Below are positions 27,478 through 36,838 of a DNA stretch of 64,000 nt, piece by piece (the first letter of the stretch is position 1; each line of letters opens with the position of its first letter). A program made the position numbers and the translations under genes. Origin of the DNA: Compostimonas suwonensis (GTDB taxonomy: Bacteria; Actinomycetota; Actinomycetes; Actinomycetales; Microbacteriaceae); contig NZ_PGFB01000001.1 in the NCBI RefSeq assembly GCF_002797855.1, positions 248,001 through 312,000 of the forward strand, given 5' to 3'. A model generated the notes under the pieces. It was not told where the DNA came from. It ran no database searches and saw only the letters and a program-made list of their open reading frames with translations.

Positions 27478-27522
27478 ATCGCCCGGCACTAAATCGCCCG
27501 GCACTAAATCGCTCGGTGCCAA
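27478..27522. repeat. 15-bp tandem repeat, three copies
   Basis: AATCGCCCGGCACTA occurs twice exactly (27478, 27493) and once with changes (27508). It abuts the left end of a family-3 element. Confidence 0.8.
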
Positions 27523-27594
27523 ATGCAGGAATCCCGGGGTCAGCGCCGGAAAACACAGGCGGATCCGGCCTCCACACCCACGATCTCCTGCATG
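27522..27594. repeat. Family-3 palindromic element
   Basis: AATGCAGGA at the left end and TCCTGCATGT at the right end, 73 bp overall, with a weakly paired centre. It lies between the LLM oxidoreductase start and the prpC stop. Confidence 0.65.
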
Positions 27595-27643
27595 TCGGAA
27601 GAAGCATTTGAGGAGGAGAAAGACACCGACCCGGATGCCGCGA

Positions 27644-28762
27644 CTACAGGTGGCGCTCGGCGGGCCCGTCGTACAGCGACAGCGGCCGGATGAGCGAGTT
27701 GGATGCGAGCTGCTCCATCACGTGCGCCGTCCACCCGGTGACGCGCGCCGCAGCGAACAGCGGCGTGAAGGTCTCGGTCGCGAAGCCCATGAGGCTGTAA
27801 GCGGGGCCGGAGGGGTAGTCGAGGTTGGGCTTGATGTTCTTGCGCTCCCCCATCGCGTTCTCGAGGGTCGTGTAGAGCTCGAGGAGGTCGGCGCGGTCGT
27901 AGTGCTCGACGAGGGCGTCGAGGGCGGCCTTCATGGTGGGCACCCGGGAGTCGCCGTTCTTGTACACGCGGTGGCCGAAGCCCATGATCTTGCGCTTCTC
28001 GGCGAGCGCGGCATCCAGCCACTCCTCGGCGCGGTCGGCGGTGCCGATCTCGTCGAAGACGTGCATAACGGCCTCGTTGGCACCGCCGTGCAGGGGCCCC
28101 TTGAGGGCGCCGACGGCGCCGACCACGGCCGAGTACAGATCGCTGAGGGTGGAGGCGATGACCCGGGCCGTGAAGGTGGAGGCGTTGAAGGAATGCTCCG
28201 CGTAGAGGATGAGCGACACCCGGAAGGCGTCGACGACGACCGGATCGGGCACCTCGCCGAAGGTCATGTAGAGGAAGTTCTCGGCGTAGTCGAGCTCCTC
28301 GTGCGGCTCGACGAGCTCGAGGCCCTGCCTGCGACGCTGGTCGTAGGCCACGACGGAGGGCAGCTGGGCGAAGAGCCGCACCGACTTGCCGAGGTTCGAC
28401 TCGGGGGTCGAGACCTCCGCATCCGGGTCGTCGGCGCCGATGACGCTCACGGCCGTGCGTACGACGTCCATGGGGTGCGCCGTGAGGGGGAGGTCGTCGA
28501 TGACCCGCTTCACGGTGGGGTCGAGGGGACGGTTCTCGCGCTCGGTCGCCTCGAACACGAGGAGCGCGTCATCCGTCGGCAGTTCGCCGTGCCAGAGCAG
28601 GTAGGCCACCTCCTCGAAGCTGCAGTCGGCGGCCAGCTCCTGCACGGGGTAGCCGCGGTACAGCAGGGAGTTGGTCTCGGGGTTGACGCTCGAGATCGCC
28701 GTCGTGTCGACGACGACCCCGGCGAGTCCCTTGTGGATGGCGGGTTGTTCCTGCTCGCTCAT
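27644..28762 (-). CDS. prpC: 2-methylcitrate synthase
   Basis: 372-residue citrate-synthase family enzyme that condenses propionyl-CoA with oxaloacetate. Visible motifs are the His-containing PLHGGANEAVM and the second catalytic region MGFGHRVYKNGDSRVP. Length fits the short type II-like methylcitrate synthases. Assignment to methylcitrate rather than citrate rests on its place behind prpD and prpB on the same strand. ATG 28762 has an AAAGGAG ribosome site. It is the last gene of the propionate cluster. Confidence 0.93.
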   Translation of the reverse strand: MSEQEQPAIHKGLAGVVVDTTAISSVNPETNSLLYRGYPVQELAADCSFEEVAYLLWHGELPTDDALLVFEATERENRPLDPTVKRVIDDLPLTAHPMDVVRTAVSVIGADDPDAEVSTPESNLGKSVRLFAQLPSVVAYDQRRRQGLELVEPHEELDYAENFLYMTFGEVPDPVVVDAFRVSLILYAEHSFNASTFTARVIASTLSDLYSAVVGAVGALKGPLHGGANEAVMHVFDEIGTADRAEEWLDAALAEKRKIMGFGHRVYKNGDSRVPTMKAALDALVEHYDRADLLELYTTLENAMGERKNIKPNLDYPSGPAYSLMGFATETFTPLFAAARVTGWTAHVMEQLASNSLIRPLSLYDGPAERHL

Positions 28763-28835
28763 CGTGCTCCTTTCGGTTGCGCCTTCGTATCCGAAAGATC
28801 CGGCGCGGCGCGGCGCGCCGGGGCGGGTCCGGATG

Positions 28836-29741
28836 CTAGGGCGCCTGGGGGATCTGGAAGTTGAAGACCGACGAGTCGAAGGTGTTGTACGACTCGTAGT
28901 CGAGGAGGTCGTAGAGCTCGGCGCGGGTCTGCATCTCGCCGAGCGCCGAGGTGAGGCTGCCCTCGGTGCGGATCGTGTCGAGCCCGCGCCCGGCGGCGCC
29001 CATCGCGAGGCGCAGGAGCGAGACGGGGTAGATGACGATGTTGATGCCGACGTCGGCGAGCTGCTGGGTCGTGAAGAGCTCGCTCTTGCCGAACTCGGTC
29101 ATGTTCGCGAGCACGGGCACGTCGACGGCGTCGCGGATGGCGGCGAACTCGGAGAGGTCGGCCATCGCCTCGGGGAAGATCGCGTCGGCCCCCGCGTCGA
29201 CGAGCGCCTTGACGCGGTCGACCGCGGCGCCGAGGCCCTCGATGGCCCGCACGTCTGTGCGCGCCATGATGAGCAGATTGGGGTCGCGGCGCGCGTCGGC
29301 CGCAGCGCGGATGCGCTTGAGCGCGGTGTCGAGGTCGACGACGCTCTTGCCGTCGAGGTGGCCGCAGCGCTTGGGGTTCACCTGGTCTTCGATGTGCAGG
29401 CCTGCGATCCCGGCATCTTCGAGGGTCTGCACGGTGCGCGCCACGTTCATGGGCTCGCCGAAACCGGTGTCGGCGTCGACGAGGGCGGGCAGCTCCGTCA
29501 TCCGCGCGATCTGCTGGGCGCGGCCGGCGACCTCGGTGAGGGTCGTGAGGCCGATGTCGGGCAGACCCAGATCGGCGGCGATCACGGCGCCCGAGACGTA
29601 GACCCCGTCGAAGCCCTTGCGCTCGATGAGCCGGCCCGAGAGGGGGTTGAATGCGCCGGGAAACTGCAGCAGCTCGCCACTGGCGAGGCGTTCGCGCAGT
29701 CGTGCCCGTTTGTCGGCCGGAGTGGAACTCGCGTAGAGCAT
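28836..29741 (-). CDS. prpB: 2-methylisocitrate lyase
   Basis: 301 residues, the PEP-mutase/isocitrate lyase superfamily. It cleaves 2-methylisocitrate to pyruvate and succinate. Visible: FPGAFNPLSGRLIERKGF at the N-terminus, the metal site VDADTGFGEP, GLHIEDQVNPKRCGHLDGK with the catalytic Cys of the KRCGH signature, and MARTDVRAIEG. ATG 29741 has AAGGA at 29746-29750. The open frame continues upstream only because a family-3 palindrome there lacks stops. About 73 bp separate it from prpC. Confidence 0.95.
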   Translation of the reverse strand: MLYASSTPADKRARLRERLASGELLQFPGAFNPLSGRLIERKGFDGVYVSGAVIAADLGLPDIGLTTLTEVAGRAQQIARMTELPALVDADTGFGEPMNVARTVQTLEDAGIAGLHIEDQVNPKRCGHLDGKSVVDLDTALKRIRAAADARRDPNLLIMARTDVRAIEGLGAAVDRVKALVDAGADAIFPEAMADLSEFAAIRDAVDVPVLANMTEFGKSELFTTQQLADVGINIVIYPVSLLRLAMGAAGRGLDTIRTEGSLTSALGEMQTRAELYDLLDYESYNTFDSSVFNFQIPQAP

Positions 29742-29787
29742 GGCGTCCTTTCGATCCTCGCTGCCGGCCGGAGGCCTTTGTGGGGAG

Positions 29788-29869
29788 CCCGAATGCAGGA
29801 GAGTGGTGCGAATCTCATCCAGTCTGCCGCTTAATCGGGGCTCTGAGCGACCGAACTCCTGCATTCGGG
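29788..29869. repeat. Family-3 palindromic element, best copy (82 bp)
   Basis: CCCGAATGCAGGAG and CTCCTGCATTCGGG form exact 14-bp arms around 54 nt. It sits inside the prp cluster between the end of prpD and the start of prpB, both on the minus strand, where a hairpin could set relative expression. Confidence 0.9.
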
Positions 29870-29907
29870 GCGCACCCGAGGATTCGGCGGCGGCGCCGGG
29901 GGCGAGC

Positions 29908-31446
29908 TCAGAAGAGACCGGTGGGCGCGTGCGCCGAGGCGAGGATGCCGGGACCCGCCGCCGTGATCGTGAGCCCCCCGAGCTCGGCCGAGGTGAGCTC
30001 CGGAAGTCTCTGCGCGAGGGCCAGGAACCGCTCGATCTCCGCCGGATCGAGCACTCCGTGCGCGAGGGCGCGGAACTTGCCCACGTAGTCCGCGCGCTCG
30101 AAGGGATGCGCCCCCAGAGGATGCGCGTCGGCGACGGCGATCTCGTCGACGATCGTCGTGCCGTCGGCGAGCTCGATCTCCACGCGGCCGCCGAAGGCCT
30201 TCTCGTTCACGTCGAGGGAGTGGTACCGGCGGGTCCACTCCGGGTCTTCGACCGTGCTGATCTTGTGCCAGAGCTCGACGGTGTCGGGGCGGGCGGCGCG
30301 CGACGGCGCGTAGGAGTCGACGTGGTGCCACGCGCCATCCTGCAGGGAGACGGCGAAGATGTACGGAACCGAGTGGTCGAGCGTCTCGCGCGACGCCGCC
30401 GGGTCGTATTTCTGCGGATCCCCCGCGCCCGAGCCGATGACGTAGTGGGTGTGGTGAGAGGTGTGCAGCACGATGCTCACGACGTTGGCGGGATCGGCGA
30501 GCTGCGGGTACCGGCCGTGCAGCCGGCGGCCGAGGTCGATCCACGCCTGAGCCTGGTACTCGGCCGAGTGCTCCTTCGTGTAGCTGTCGAGGATCGCGCG
30601 CTTCGGCTCGCCGGGCTCGGGCAGCGGCACCTCGTAGGAGGCGTTCGGGCCGTCGAGCAGCCACGCGATCACGCCGTCTTCGCCTTCGTAGATCGGGGTC
30701 GGCGAGGTCTCGCCGCGCATCGCGCGGTCGACGGCCTCGACGGCCATCTTGCCCGCGAAGGCCGGGGCGTGCGCCTTCCAGGTGGAGATCTCGCCCTTGC
30801 GGGACTGCCGGGTGGCCGTCGTCGTGTGCAGGGCCTGCCCGACGGCGTGGAAGATCGTGAGCGGGTCGAGGCCGAGCAGCGTGCCGATGCCGGCCGCCGC
30901 GCTCGGCCCGAGGTGGGCGACGTGGTCGATCTTGTGGGCGTGCAGGCTGATCGCCTTCGCGAGGTCGATCTGGATCTCGTAGCCGGTGGCGATGCCGCGC
31001 ACGAGGTCGGAGCCGGCGAGCCCCCGCGACGCGGCGAGGTGCTGGGCCACGGCTGTGATCGGCGGGATGTTGTCGCCCGGGTGCGAGTACTCGGCGGCGA
31101 GGAAGGTGTCGTGGTAGTCGAGCTCGCGCACGGCGACCCCGTTCGCCCAGGCGGCCCACTCCGGCGAGACGCGGGTCTGGGCATCCGGCCCGAAGACGGT
31201 CGCGCCGTCGCCGCCCGTCGACACCGGGTGCGCGAGGGCCTGCGAGCGCGCCGAGACGACGGGGCGACGGGTGAGGGATGCCGCAGCCACCGCGGCGTTG
31301 TCGATCACCCTGTTGATCACCATCTCGGTGACCTCGGGTGTCACGGGCACGGGGTCGACGGCGACCTCCGCGATCGCCCAGGCCAGCTGGCCGTCGCGGG
31401 GCAGGTTCTCGTCGCTCTTGTGGGTTCGTACGCTGTGCAGCTTCAC
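29908..31446 (-). CDS. prpD: 2-methylcitrate dehydratase
   Basis: 512-residue MmgE/PrpD-family enzyme. It begins [20 protein letters not shown], the characteristic PrpD N-terminus, and contains [20 protein letters not shown] and [20 protein letters not shown]. It dehydrates 2-methylcitrate to methylaconitate. First gene of prpD-prpB-prpC; no prpR regulator is present. GTG 31446 matches the family start; a TACCGT box lies 4 nt upstream. The 158-bp region 31447-31604 is the divergent promoter with the LysE gene. Confidence 0.95.
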   Translation of the reverse strand: MKLHSVRTHKSDENLPRDGQLAWAIAEVAVDPVPVTPEVTEMVINRVIDNAAVAAASLTRRPVVSARSQALAHPVSTGGDGATVFGPDAQTRVSPEWAAWANGVAVRELDYHDTFLAAEYSHPGDNIPPITAVAQHLAASRGLAGSDLVRGIATGYEIQIDLAKAISLHAHKIDHVAHLGPSAAAGIGTLLGLDPLTIFHAVGQALHTTTATRQSRKGEISTWKAHAPAFAGKMAVEAVDRAMRGETSPTPIYEGEDGVIAWLLDGPNASYEVPLPEPGEPKRAILDSYTKEHSAEYQAQAWIDLGRRLHGRYPQLADPANVVSIVLHTSHHTHYVIGSGAGDPQKYDPAASRETLDHSVPYIFAVSLQDGAWHHVDSYAPSRAARPDTVELWHKISTVEDPEWTRRYHSLDVNEKAFGGRVEIELADGTTIVDEIAVADAHPLGAHPFERADYVGKFRALAHGVLDPAEIERFLALAQRLPELTSAELGGLTITAAGPGILASAHAPTGLF

Positions 31447-31604
31447 ACGGCTACGGTACAGGGCGGCCACGACGGGCGCAGGCACGGCCGGGAACGGTGG
31501 AGGAACACCGCCACGGCCGGGGATGTGCAGGGCGGTCGGCCGGACGCGATCGCTGCGTTCGGAGGCCCGGTCGGCGGGGCAGCGCCGGCTGCTACGCTCT
31601 GGCT

Positions 31605-32243
31605 ATGGTGCCGGCATCCAACCTTCTCGCGTTCGGGATCGCAGCCCTGCTCCTCGTGCTCCTGCCCGGCCCGAGCGTGCTCTTCGTCATCGGGCGCTCG
31701 CTCGCACTCGGCCGCACGGGCGGGCTGCTGAGCGTGCTCGGCAACGAGCTCGGAGTCGTGCCTCAGATCGCGGCCGTAGCCCTCGGCGTCGGTGTCGTGG
31801 TCGCCCAGTCGGTCGTGCTCTTCACGATCGTCAAGATCGCCGGCGCCGCCTATCTCGCCTACCTCGGCATCAAGGCCGTGCTGCACAGCCGCGGCACCGG
31901 GCAGAAGGCTGCCGCCGCAACGGTCCGCCGCTCCCCGATGCGCCTCCTCGCCGAGGGTTTCATCGTCGGGGTCACCAACCCGAAGTCGATCATCTTCTTC
32001 GTGGCCGTGCTGCCGCAGTTCGTCGACTACGGTGCGAGGGCCATCCCCCTCCAGCTCGCGACGCTCGGCCTGATCTACCTCGTGATCGCACTCGTGTGCG
32101 ACAGCGTCTGGGCGCTCGTGGCCGGCACCGCGCGCGACTGGTTCGCCCGTTCGCCGAAGCGGATGGCGCGACTCGAGGCCACCGGCGGTGCGATGATGAT
32201 CGGCCTCGGCGGCGTGCTCGTCTTCACGGGCTCGAAGAGCTGA
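31605..32243 (+). CDS. LysE/RhtB-family amino acid exporter
   Basis: 212 residues with about six membrane segments. Motifs of the family: FGIAALLLVLLPGPSVLFVI at the N-terminus (the LPGP signature), SVLGNELGVVPQIAAVALG, and FIVGVTNPKSIIFFVAVLPQ in the middle. It would export amino acids or homoserine lactone-like compounds; substrate unknown. The start at ATG 31605 follows a TACGCT box by exactly 6 nt. It is divergent from prpD. Confidence 0.9.
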   Translation: MVPASNLLAFGIAALLLVLLPGPSVLFVIGRSLALGRTGGLLSVLGNELGVVPQIAAVALGVGVVVAQSVVLFTIVKIAGAAYLAYLGIKAVLHSRGTGQKAAAATVRRSPMRLLAEGFIVGVTNPKSIIFFVAVLPQFVDYGARAIPLQLATLGLIYLVIALVCDSVWALVAGTARDWFARSPKRMARLEATGGAMMIGLGGVLVFTGSKS

Positions 32244-32317
32244 GCCGGGCCCGTCCCCGGTCCCGTTCCGCCCGCCCTGCCGCGCCGCGCCCTGCCCCGC
32301 CCCGCCCCGCCCCGAGT

Positions 32318-32371
32318 GAGTCGCGCCAAACCGTCGTAAACAGCTCGTTTTCGAGCGGTTCGGCGCGACTC
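32318..32371. repeat. Family-2 palindromic element (54 bp)
   Basis: GAGTCGCGCCAAACCG and CGGTTCGGCGCGACTC form 16-bp arms with one mismatch; the loop contains TAAACAGC. It lies between the convergent LysE and PEBP genes. A copy of the same length lies at 61097. The preceding stretch is a CCCCG repeat. Confidence 0.9.
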
Positions 32372-32390
32372 GCGCTTCAGTCGGCCCGGC

Positions 32391-32930
32391 TCAGGCGGCG
32401 GTGCCGCCGAACTCGCCCGTCGGCACGATGATCGCGCGCGCGAGCGAGGTGAAGTTCAGGTTGAAGCCGAGGATCGCGGGCGTCGACTCCGAGTCGATGT
32501 CGAGCGAGGCGACGCCGACCGCGTGCACGACCGTGAAGTAGCGGTGCACCCCGGTGCCCTCAGGCGGGGCGGCGCCGTCGAAGCGGGCGAGACGCAGCTC
32601 GTTGGGCAGGGTCACGGCGCCCGCCGGCAGCAGGCCGCTGTCGGGCGCGCCGGCGCCGGTCGCCAGCGAGGTCACGTCGACGGGGATGTTGAAGACCGCC
32701 CAGTGCCAGAAGCCCGAGCCGGTGGGGGCGTCGGGGTCGTAGACGGTCACGGCGAAGCTCTTCGTGTCGGCCGGGAAGCCGCTCCAGGAGAGCTGCGGCG
32801 AGACATTGGATCCGCCGGCGCTCGTGCCGAACTGTGCGGCGGGCAGCGGCTGGCCGTCGGCGACATCCGTGCTCGTGAGGGTGAAGGAGGGCATCGCGGC
32901 GAGACGCGCGTAGGGGTTGTAGTCGTCCAT
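32391..32930 (-). CDS. PEBP / YbhB-YbcL-family protein
   Basis: 179 residues with the phosphatidylethanolamine-binding fold: SPQLSWSGFPADTKSFAVTV followed by DPDAPTGSGFWHWAVFNIP (the anion-pocket CBD1 region) and GVHRYFTVVHAVG. No signal peptide, so it is cytoplasmic. The biochemical role of bacterial members is not settled. ATG 32930 is preferred over GTG 32939: a TAGAGT box lies 7 nt before the ATG and overlaps the GTG. Confidence 0.88.
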   Translation of the reverse strand: MDDYNPYARLAAMPSFTLTSTDVADGQPLPAAQFGTSAGGSNVSPQLSWSGFPADTKSFAVTVYDPDAPTGSGFWHWAVFNIPVDVTSLATGAGAPDSGLLPAGAVTLPNELRLARFDGAAPPEGTGVHRYFTVVHAVGVASLDIDSESTPAILGFNLNFTSLARAIIVPTGEFGGTAA

Positions 32931-32980
32931 GGGCGCCACTCTACGCCCGGGCCGTGAACGGGAGGCGACGGGTTCTCACC

Positions 32981-33156
32981 GAGCGCGGTGCTGCTCGTCG
33001 GCACGCGGTTGTCCGCCGCGGGGTTGCTCGCGAGCGCGGGTGTGCGCACCGAGCCCGGGGTTGCTCGCCGAGCGCGGGGTTGCTCGCCGAGCGCTGGGTT
33101 GTTCGCGAGCGACGACCCTCGAGCGGGCGCGCTCGCGAACAAACCCGCGCTCGGCG
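32981..33156. repeat. Iteron array with inverted terminal copy, second locus
   Basis: Imperfect units of 18-19 bp such as GAGCGCGGGGTTGCTCGCC recur (TTGCTCGC at 33024, 33061, 33080 and TTGTTCGC at 33099). The array ends with the inverted word CGCGAACAAACCCGCG (33134-33149), identical to the one closing the array at 16103-16230. It fills the divergent gap between the PEBP gene and trhO. Confidence 0.8.
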
Positions 33157-33245
33157 ATCCCGAGACGACGCGGAGGCCATCGCCAAAGCCACCGCCGCCA
33201 CCACCACCGTGGAAGCGCCCACGGAGCGGTATCTACACTTGTCTG

Positions 33246-34145
33246 GTGTCCATCCCGAAGATCCTGCTGTTCTACGTCTTCACACCGCTGCCCGATCCGG
33301 AGGCCGTCCGCCTGTGGCAGCGCGACCTCTGCGAGGGCCTCGGGCTGCGCGGCCGCATCCTCATCTCGGTCGACGGCATCAACGCGACCGTCGGCGGCGA
33401 CCTGCCGGCCGTGAAGCGCTACGTGCGCAAGCTGCGCGACTTCGCCCCCTTCGCGAACGTCGACGTCAAGTGGAGCGAGGGCACGGGCCTCGACGAGCAG
33501 GGGCTCAGTCTCGACTTCCCGCGCCTGAGCGTCAAGGTGCGCGACGAGATCGTGAGCTTCGGGGCACCGGGAGAGCTGCGAGTGGACGCCGCGGGCGTCG
33601 TCGGCGGAGGCACGACGCTCGCCCCCGCACAGCTGCACGAGCTCGTCGCCGAGCGTGGCGACGACGTCGTGTTCTTCGACGGCCGCAATGCGTTCGAGGC
33701 GCAGATCGGCCGCTTCCGCGGCGCGGTGGTTCCGGATGTCGCGACCACCCGCGAGTTCGTCGCCGAGCTCGACAGCGGCAAGTACGACCATCTCAAGGGC
33801 AAGCCCGTCGTGACCTACTGCACGGGCGGCATCCGCTGCGAGGTGCTCTCCTCGCTCATGACGAGCCGTGGCTTCGGCGAGGTGTACCAGCTCGAGGGCG
33901 GGATCGTGCGCTACGGCGAGACGTTCGGCGACGAAGGGCTCTGGGAGGGCTCGCTCTACGTCTTCGACAAGCGGATGAGCCTCGACTTCGGCCCGCAGCC
34001 CCGGGTGATCGGCCGCTGCGCCGAGTGCGGCACGGCGACGAAACGCATGGAGAACTGCAGCGACCCGTCCTGCCGCGAACAGCTCGTCGTGTGCGAGGAG
34101 TGCGCGCCGGTGCTCTGCGAGGGGCACGCGGCGACCGCTCCCTGA
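33246..34145 (+). CDS. trhO: tRNA uridine(34) hydroxylase TrhO (rhodanese family)
   Basis: 299 residues. An N-terminal acylphosphatase-like UPF0176 domain ([35 protein letters not shown]) is followed by a rhodanese domain with active-site [11 protein letters not shown] and a C-terminal Cys-rich tail ([29 protein letters not shown]) that may bind zinc. TrhO makes 5-hydroxyuridine at the wobble position of tRNAs. GTG 33246 lies 6 nt after TACACT, giving a leaderless pattern. It converges with the LacI-headed cluster across a hairpin at 34155. Confidence 0.92.
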   Translation: MSIPKILLFYVFTPLPDPEAVRLWQRDLCEGLGLRGRILISVDGINATVGGDLPAVKRYVRKLRDFAPFANVDVKWSEGTGLDEQGLSLDFPRLSVKVRDEIVSFGAPGELRVDAAGVVGGGTTLAPAQLHELVAERGDDVVFFDGRNAFEAQIGRFRGAVVPDVATTREFVAELDSGKYDHLKGKPVVTYCTGGIRCEVLSSLMTSRGFGEVYQLEGGIVRYGETFGDEGLWEGSLYVFDKRMSLDFGPQPRVIGRCAECGTATKRMENCSDPSCREQLVVCEECAPVLCEGHAATAP

Positions 34146-34154
34146 GCCGCACCT

Positions 34155-34215
34155 CGTTCCCGAAGTTCGTCGACGAGCCCACGATTCGCGGCGCCCGTCG
34201 ACGAGCTCGGGGAAC
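34155..34215. terminator. Imperfect palindrome between convergent genes
   Basis: CGTTCCCGAAGTTCGTCGACG pairs with CGTCGACGAGCTCGGGGAACG with a few mismatches. It lies between the trhO stop (34145) and the ribokinase stop (34239) and may end both transcripts. Confidence 0.6.
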
Positions 34216-34238
34216 GAACGCGGGCGCTCAGCCGGCCG

Positions 34239-35129
34239 TCAGCGCAGCTCGCGCGGGGTGGCCACCGCCAGCGCAGCCTGCTCATTCGCAAGCCTCGCGG
34301 CCTCGACCACCGTGCTGCCACTGGCAAGGTGGGCGGCGAGCGCACCCGCGAACTCGTCCCCGGCCCCCGTGGTGTCGACGGGCGCGACGGGAAGACCCGA
34401 GATGGACTCCACGACGCCACCCTCGGCCACACAGGCCCCGCGGCTGCCTGCCGTGACCACTGCGGAGACGCAGTGACGGCCGAGCAAGGCCGCGAGCTCG
34501 GCCGTCGTTCCGGGCACGGCTGTGCCCGACAGCTCCGACAGCTCCGACAGCACCGCCGCCGCCTCGCTCTCGTTGACGATGAGAGGGTCGCAGAGCGCGA
34601 GCAGCCTGCGCGGCAGAGCGCGCACCGGGCTCGGGTTGAGTACGAACCGAGCCCCGGTCCCTGCTGCCCAGTCCGCGGCGACGATCACGACGTCGAGGGG
34701 GACCTCGAGTTGAGCCAGCACCACGGCGGGCACGTCGCCGCTGAGGGCGTCGTGCACGCGGGCGGCTCCGAGAGTTGAATTGGCGAGAGCCATCACGACG
34801 ATGCTGTTCTCGCCGTCAGGAGTGACCTCGATGAAGGCACGGCCGCTCGGAACGGAGCTGCGGGTGATCCGATGGACCTCGACCCCGCGTGCACGCAGCG
34901 TGGAGAGGAGCATCGTGCCCGCGTCGTCCTTCCCTAGCTGCGCGACGAGGATCGCCCGGCCGTGCCTTGCGGCGGCGATCGCCTGGTTCGCCCCCTTGCC
35001 GCCGCACACCTCGGAGTACGAGGAGCCCAAAACGGTCTCCCCCGGCCTCGGCCTGCGCTCGAGCGACAGCACGATGTCGAGATTCGCCGAGCCGACGACG
35101 GCCACGCTGCCCGTTCTCCGCATGGTCAC
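34239..35129 (-). CDS. Ribokinase-like PfkB-family kinase
   Basis: 296 residues. PfkB motifs: GSANLDIVLSLERRPRPGET and GGKGANQAIAAARHG at the N-terminus, and the catalytic anion-hole signature DTTGAGDEFAGALAAHL near residue 245. The pattern is closest to ribokinases, but the substrate in this cluster is unknown and may be another sugar or nucleoside. Last gene of the LacI-headed minus-strand cluster. The first codon is GTG 35129 or ATG 35123; AGAGGGG lies upstream of both. Confidence 0.87.
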   Translation of the reverse strand: MTMRRTGSVAVVGSANLDIVLSLERRPRPGETVLGSSYSEVCGGKGANQAIAAARHGRAILVAQLGKDDAGTMLLSTLRARGVEVHRITRSSVPSGRAFIEVTPDGENSIVVMALANSTLGAARVHDALSGDVPAVVLAQLEVPLDVVIVAADWAAGTGARFVLNPSPVRALPRRLLALCDPLIVNESEAAAVLSELSELSGTAVPGTTAELAALLGRHCVSAVVTAGSRGACVAEGGVVESISGLPVAPVDTTGAGDEFAGALAAHLASGSTVVEAARLANEQAALAVATPRELR

Positions 35130-35199
35130 ACGACCCCTCTCACCGACGACAACGGGTGGCCGGCCGCGCCGAGGCGACGACCGGCCACCCTCCTCCCGC

Positions 35200-35943
35200 T
35201 CAGCCGGCGACCCAGGTCGACAGCCCGCGCCACAATGGTGCGTAGCCCGCCCACTCCATGAACGGCGGAGGAGCCCAGTGCGGGGACATGTCGGAGGTGA
35301 AGACCCCCGTGCGCCCCCTGCCGTACTCGCGGACGGCGATCAGGGGATCGCCGTTCACCTCGGCGAGGAGGATCGCCCCCTCGCGCGGCTTCGTGCGGTT
35401 GTAGCCGAGAAGCTGCGGCCACTCGTCGCCGACCCCGCCGAGCGCCGCGTGCGCGGCATCCCGTACGACGATCACCGCGCCCTCCGGATGCTCGGAACGA
35501 TCGTCGGTGAGCAGGGTCTCCACCGGCAGGATGTCGTTCAGCGGGCTGTTCGCGTAGTTCGCCTTCGCATCGACCCCTGAGAACGAGAGGTAGCCGCCCA
35601 CCATCAGCAGGCCTCCGCCCCTCTCGACGTACTCACGGATGAGCTCCAGCCGATTGGGCTCGGAGGCCGAACGGCCGAAGACGGCCCGGGTGAGCAGGAA
35701 GGTGTTCGCGCCGACGTCGCTGATGACCACGAGGTCGTACTCCAGCAGCGCCGTGAGGTCGGCGGGGAAGCGGCTCTCGATCGTGTGGGAGGGAAGGTGG
35801 GTGACCTCCCAGCCGTCGCTCTCGAGGGCGGCGCGGAACTCCTGGCCTCCCTCGACGTACTCCGTCGTGGTGAAGCTGTCGAAACCCTTCTGATGGATCA
35901 TGTGAGTCATCCAGGACTCACCGAGCAGCAGTGCCTTTTTCAC
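35200..35943 (-). CDS. Glutamine-amidotransferase-like protein (DUF1355 type)
   Basis: 247 residues. It opens VKKALLLGESWMTHMIHQKG, has LEYDLVVISDVGANTFLL and ERGGGLLMVGGYLSFSG, and near its end REYGRGRTGVFTSDMSPHWA. This matches the family described as cytoplasmic glutamine-amidotransferase-like (PF07090), whose activity is unknown; the nucleophile Cys of true GATases is absent from the elbow region (VGGYLSF). A GTG at 35943 with GGGCGAG upstream is preferred to a TTG overlapping the previous stop. It is 15 nt downstream of the MBL gene, so one transcript. Confidence 0.75.
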   Translation of the reverse strand: MKKALLLGESWMTHMIHQKGFDSFTTTEYVEGGQEFRAALESDGWEVTHLPSHTIESRFPADLTALLEYDLVVISDVGANTFLLTRAVFGRSASEPNRLELIREYVERGGGLLMVGGYLSFSGVDAKANYANSPLNDILPVETLLTDDRSEHPEGAVIVVRDAAHAALGGVGDEWPQLLGYNRTKPREGAILLAEVNGDPLIAVREYGRGRTGVFTSDMSPHWAPPPFMEWAGYAPLWRGLSTWVAG

Positions 35944-35957
35944 GTGTTTCTCGCCCT

Positions 35958-36782
35958 TCAACCGATCGTGCCGGTGGGATACAGCTCGCGGAATTTCCAG
36001 TCGTGCTCCGGAATGATGATGTCCGCCTCGCGGTGCAGCCGGTCGTAGCCCCTCATAAGATCGGGAAGATCCCAGAAGGAGCCCATCGGCCAGTTCAGTT
36101 CGAGGTTCTTGTAGTTGTACATGACGTCACTCGTGAGGCAGACGGTTCCGGCATCCGTCTTCACCATGACGACCATGCAGCCGGGCGTATGACCGCCGAT
36201 CTTCACCAGACGCACAACCTCGTCGATCTCGTGGTCACCGTCGATGACCTGCAGGCGATCGGCGACCGCGTCGATCTTGTACGAGTACTCGGGGTAGTAG
36301 AACATGCAGAAGTTCGGGGGTTCGATCGCCTGCGGGAGCTCGTCCTTCTGTACGATGAAGGTCGCGTTGGGGAAGAGCTCGTTGTTGCCCACATGGTCGA
36401 AGTGCAGATGGGTGAGCACGACGATGTCGACATCCTCCGGTTTCACGCCATGAGCGGCAAGACCTGCCACCAGATCCTGGTCGGCACTCCGCGATGCCAC
36501 GAAGTCGACGCCGTACCGGCTCTGCATCTCCGACACCTCATCGATGTCGCCGAGGCCCGTGTCGATGAGTATCGTCTTCTCCGTCCCCTCGATGAGCCAC
36601 ACGGGCACGGGAACCATGACCCCTTCGGTCACCGTCCCATCCCTGCGCGCGATGTCGTCGCGGAACCCGAAGGGCAGCCGGTGTTCGTGCGGGACATCGG
36701 GATGGGCACCCGAGTTCAGCAGCGACACCGCGAGCGAGCTCTCGAGCTCTCCCGTGACGATGTGATGGATCTTGACGCTCAT
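35958..36782 (-). CDS. MBL-fold hydrolase, N-acyl homoserine lactonase-like
   Basis: 274 residues of the metallo-beta-lactamase fold. The metal-binding HxHxDH is THLHFDH (about 145); KIGGHTPGCMVV and the C-terminal IPEHDW supply further His/Asp ligands. The general pattern (VWLIEGTEKTILIDTGLGD, HEIDEVVRLVKIGGHTPG) is that of AHL lactonases, but the catabolic setting suggests a sugar or other lactone as substrate (inference). ATG 36782. It is followed immediately by the GATase-like gene and preceded by the transporter genes. Confidence 0.85.
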   Translation of the reverse strand: MSVKIHHIVTGELESSLAVSLLNSGAHPDVPHEHRLPFGFRDDIARRDGTVTEGVMVPVPVWLIEGTEKTILIDTGLGDIDEVSEMQSRYGVDFVASRSADQDLVAGLAAHGVKPEDVDIVVLTHLHFDHVGNNELFPNATFIVQKDELPQAIEPPNFCMFYYPEYSYKIDAVADRLQVIDGDHEIDEVVRLVKIGGHTPGCMVVMVKTDAGTVCLTSDVMYNYKNLELNWPMGSFWDLPDLMRGYDRLHREADIIIPEHDWKFRELYPTGTIG

Positions 36783-36838
36783 GGCGTTCTCCCTCTTTTT
36801 TCCTGTTCGTTCTCAGCCGCCATCGATCCTGCGGCGGA

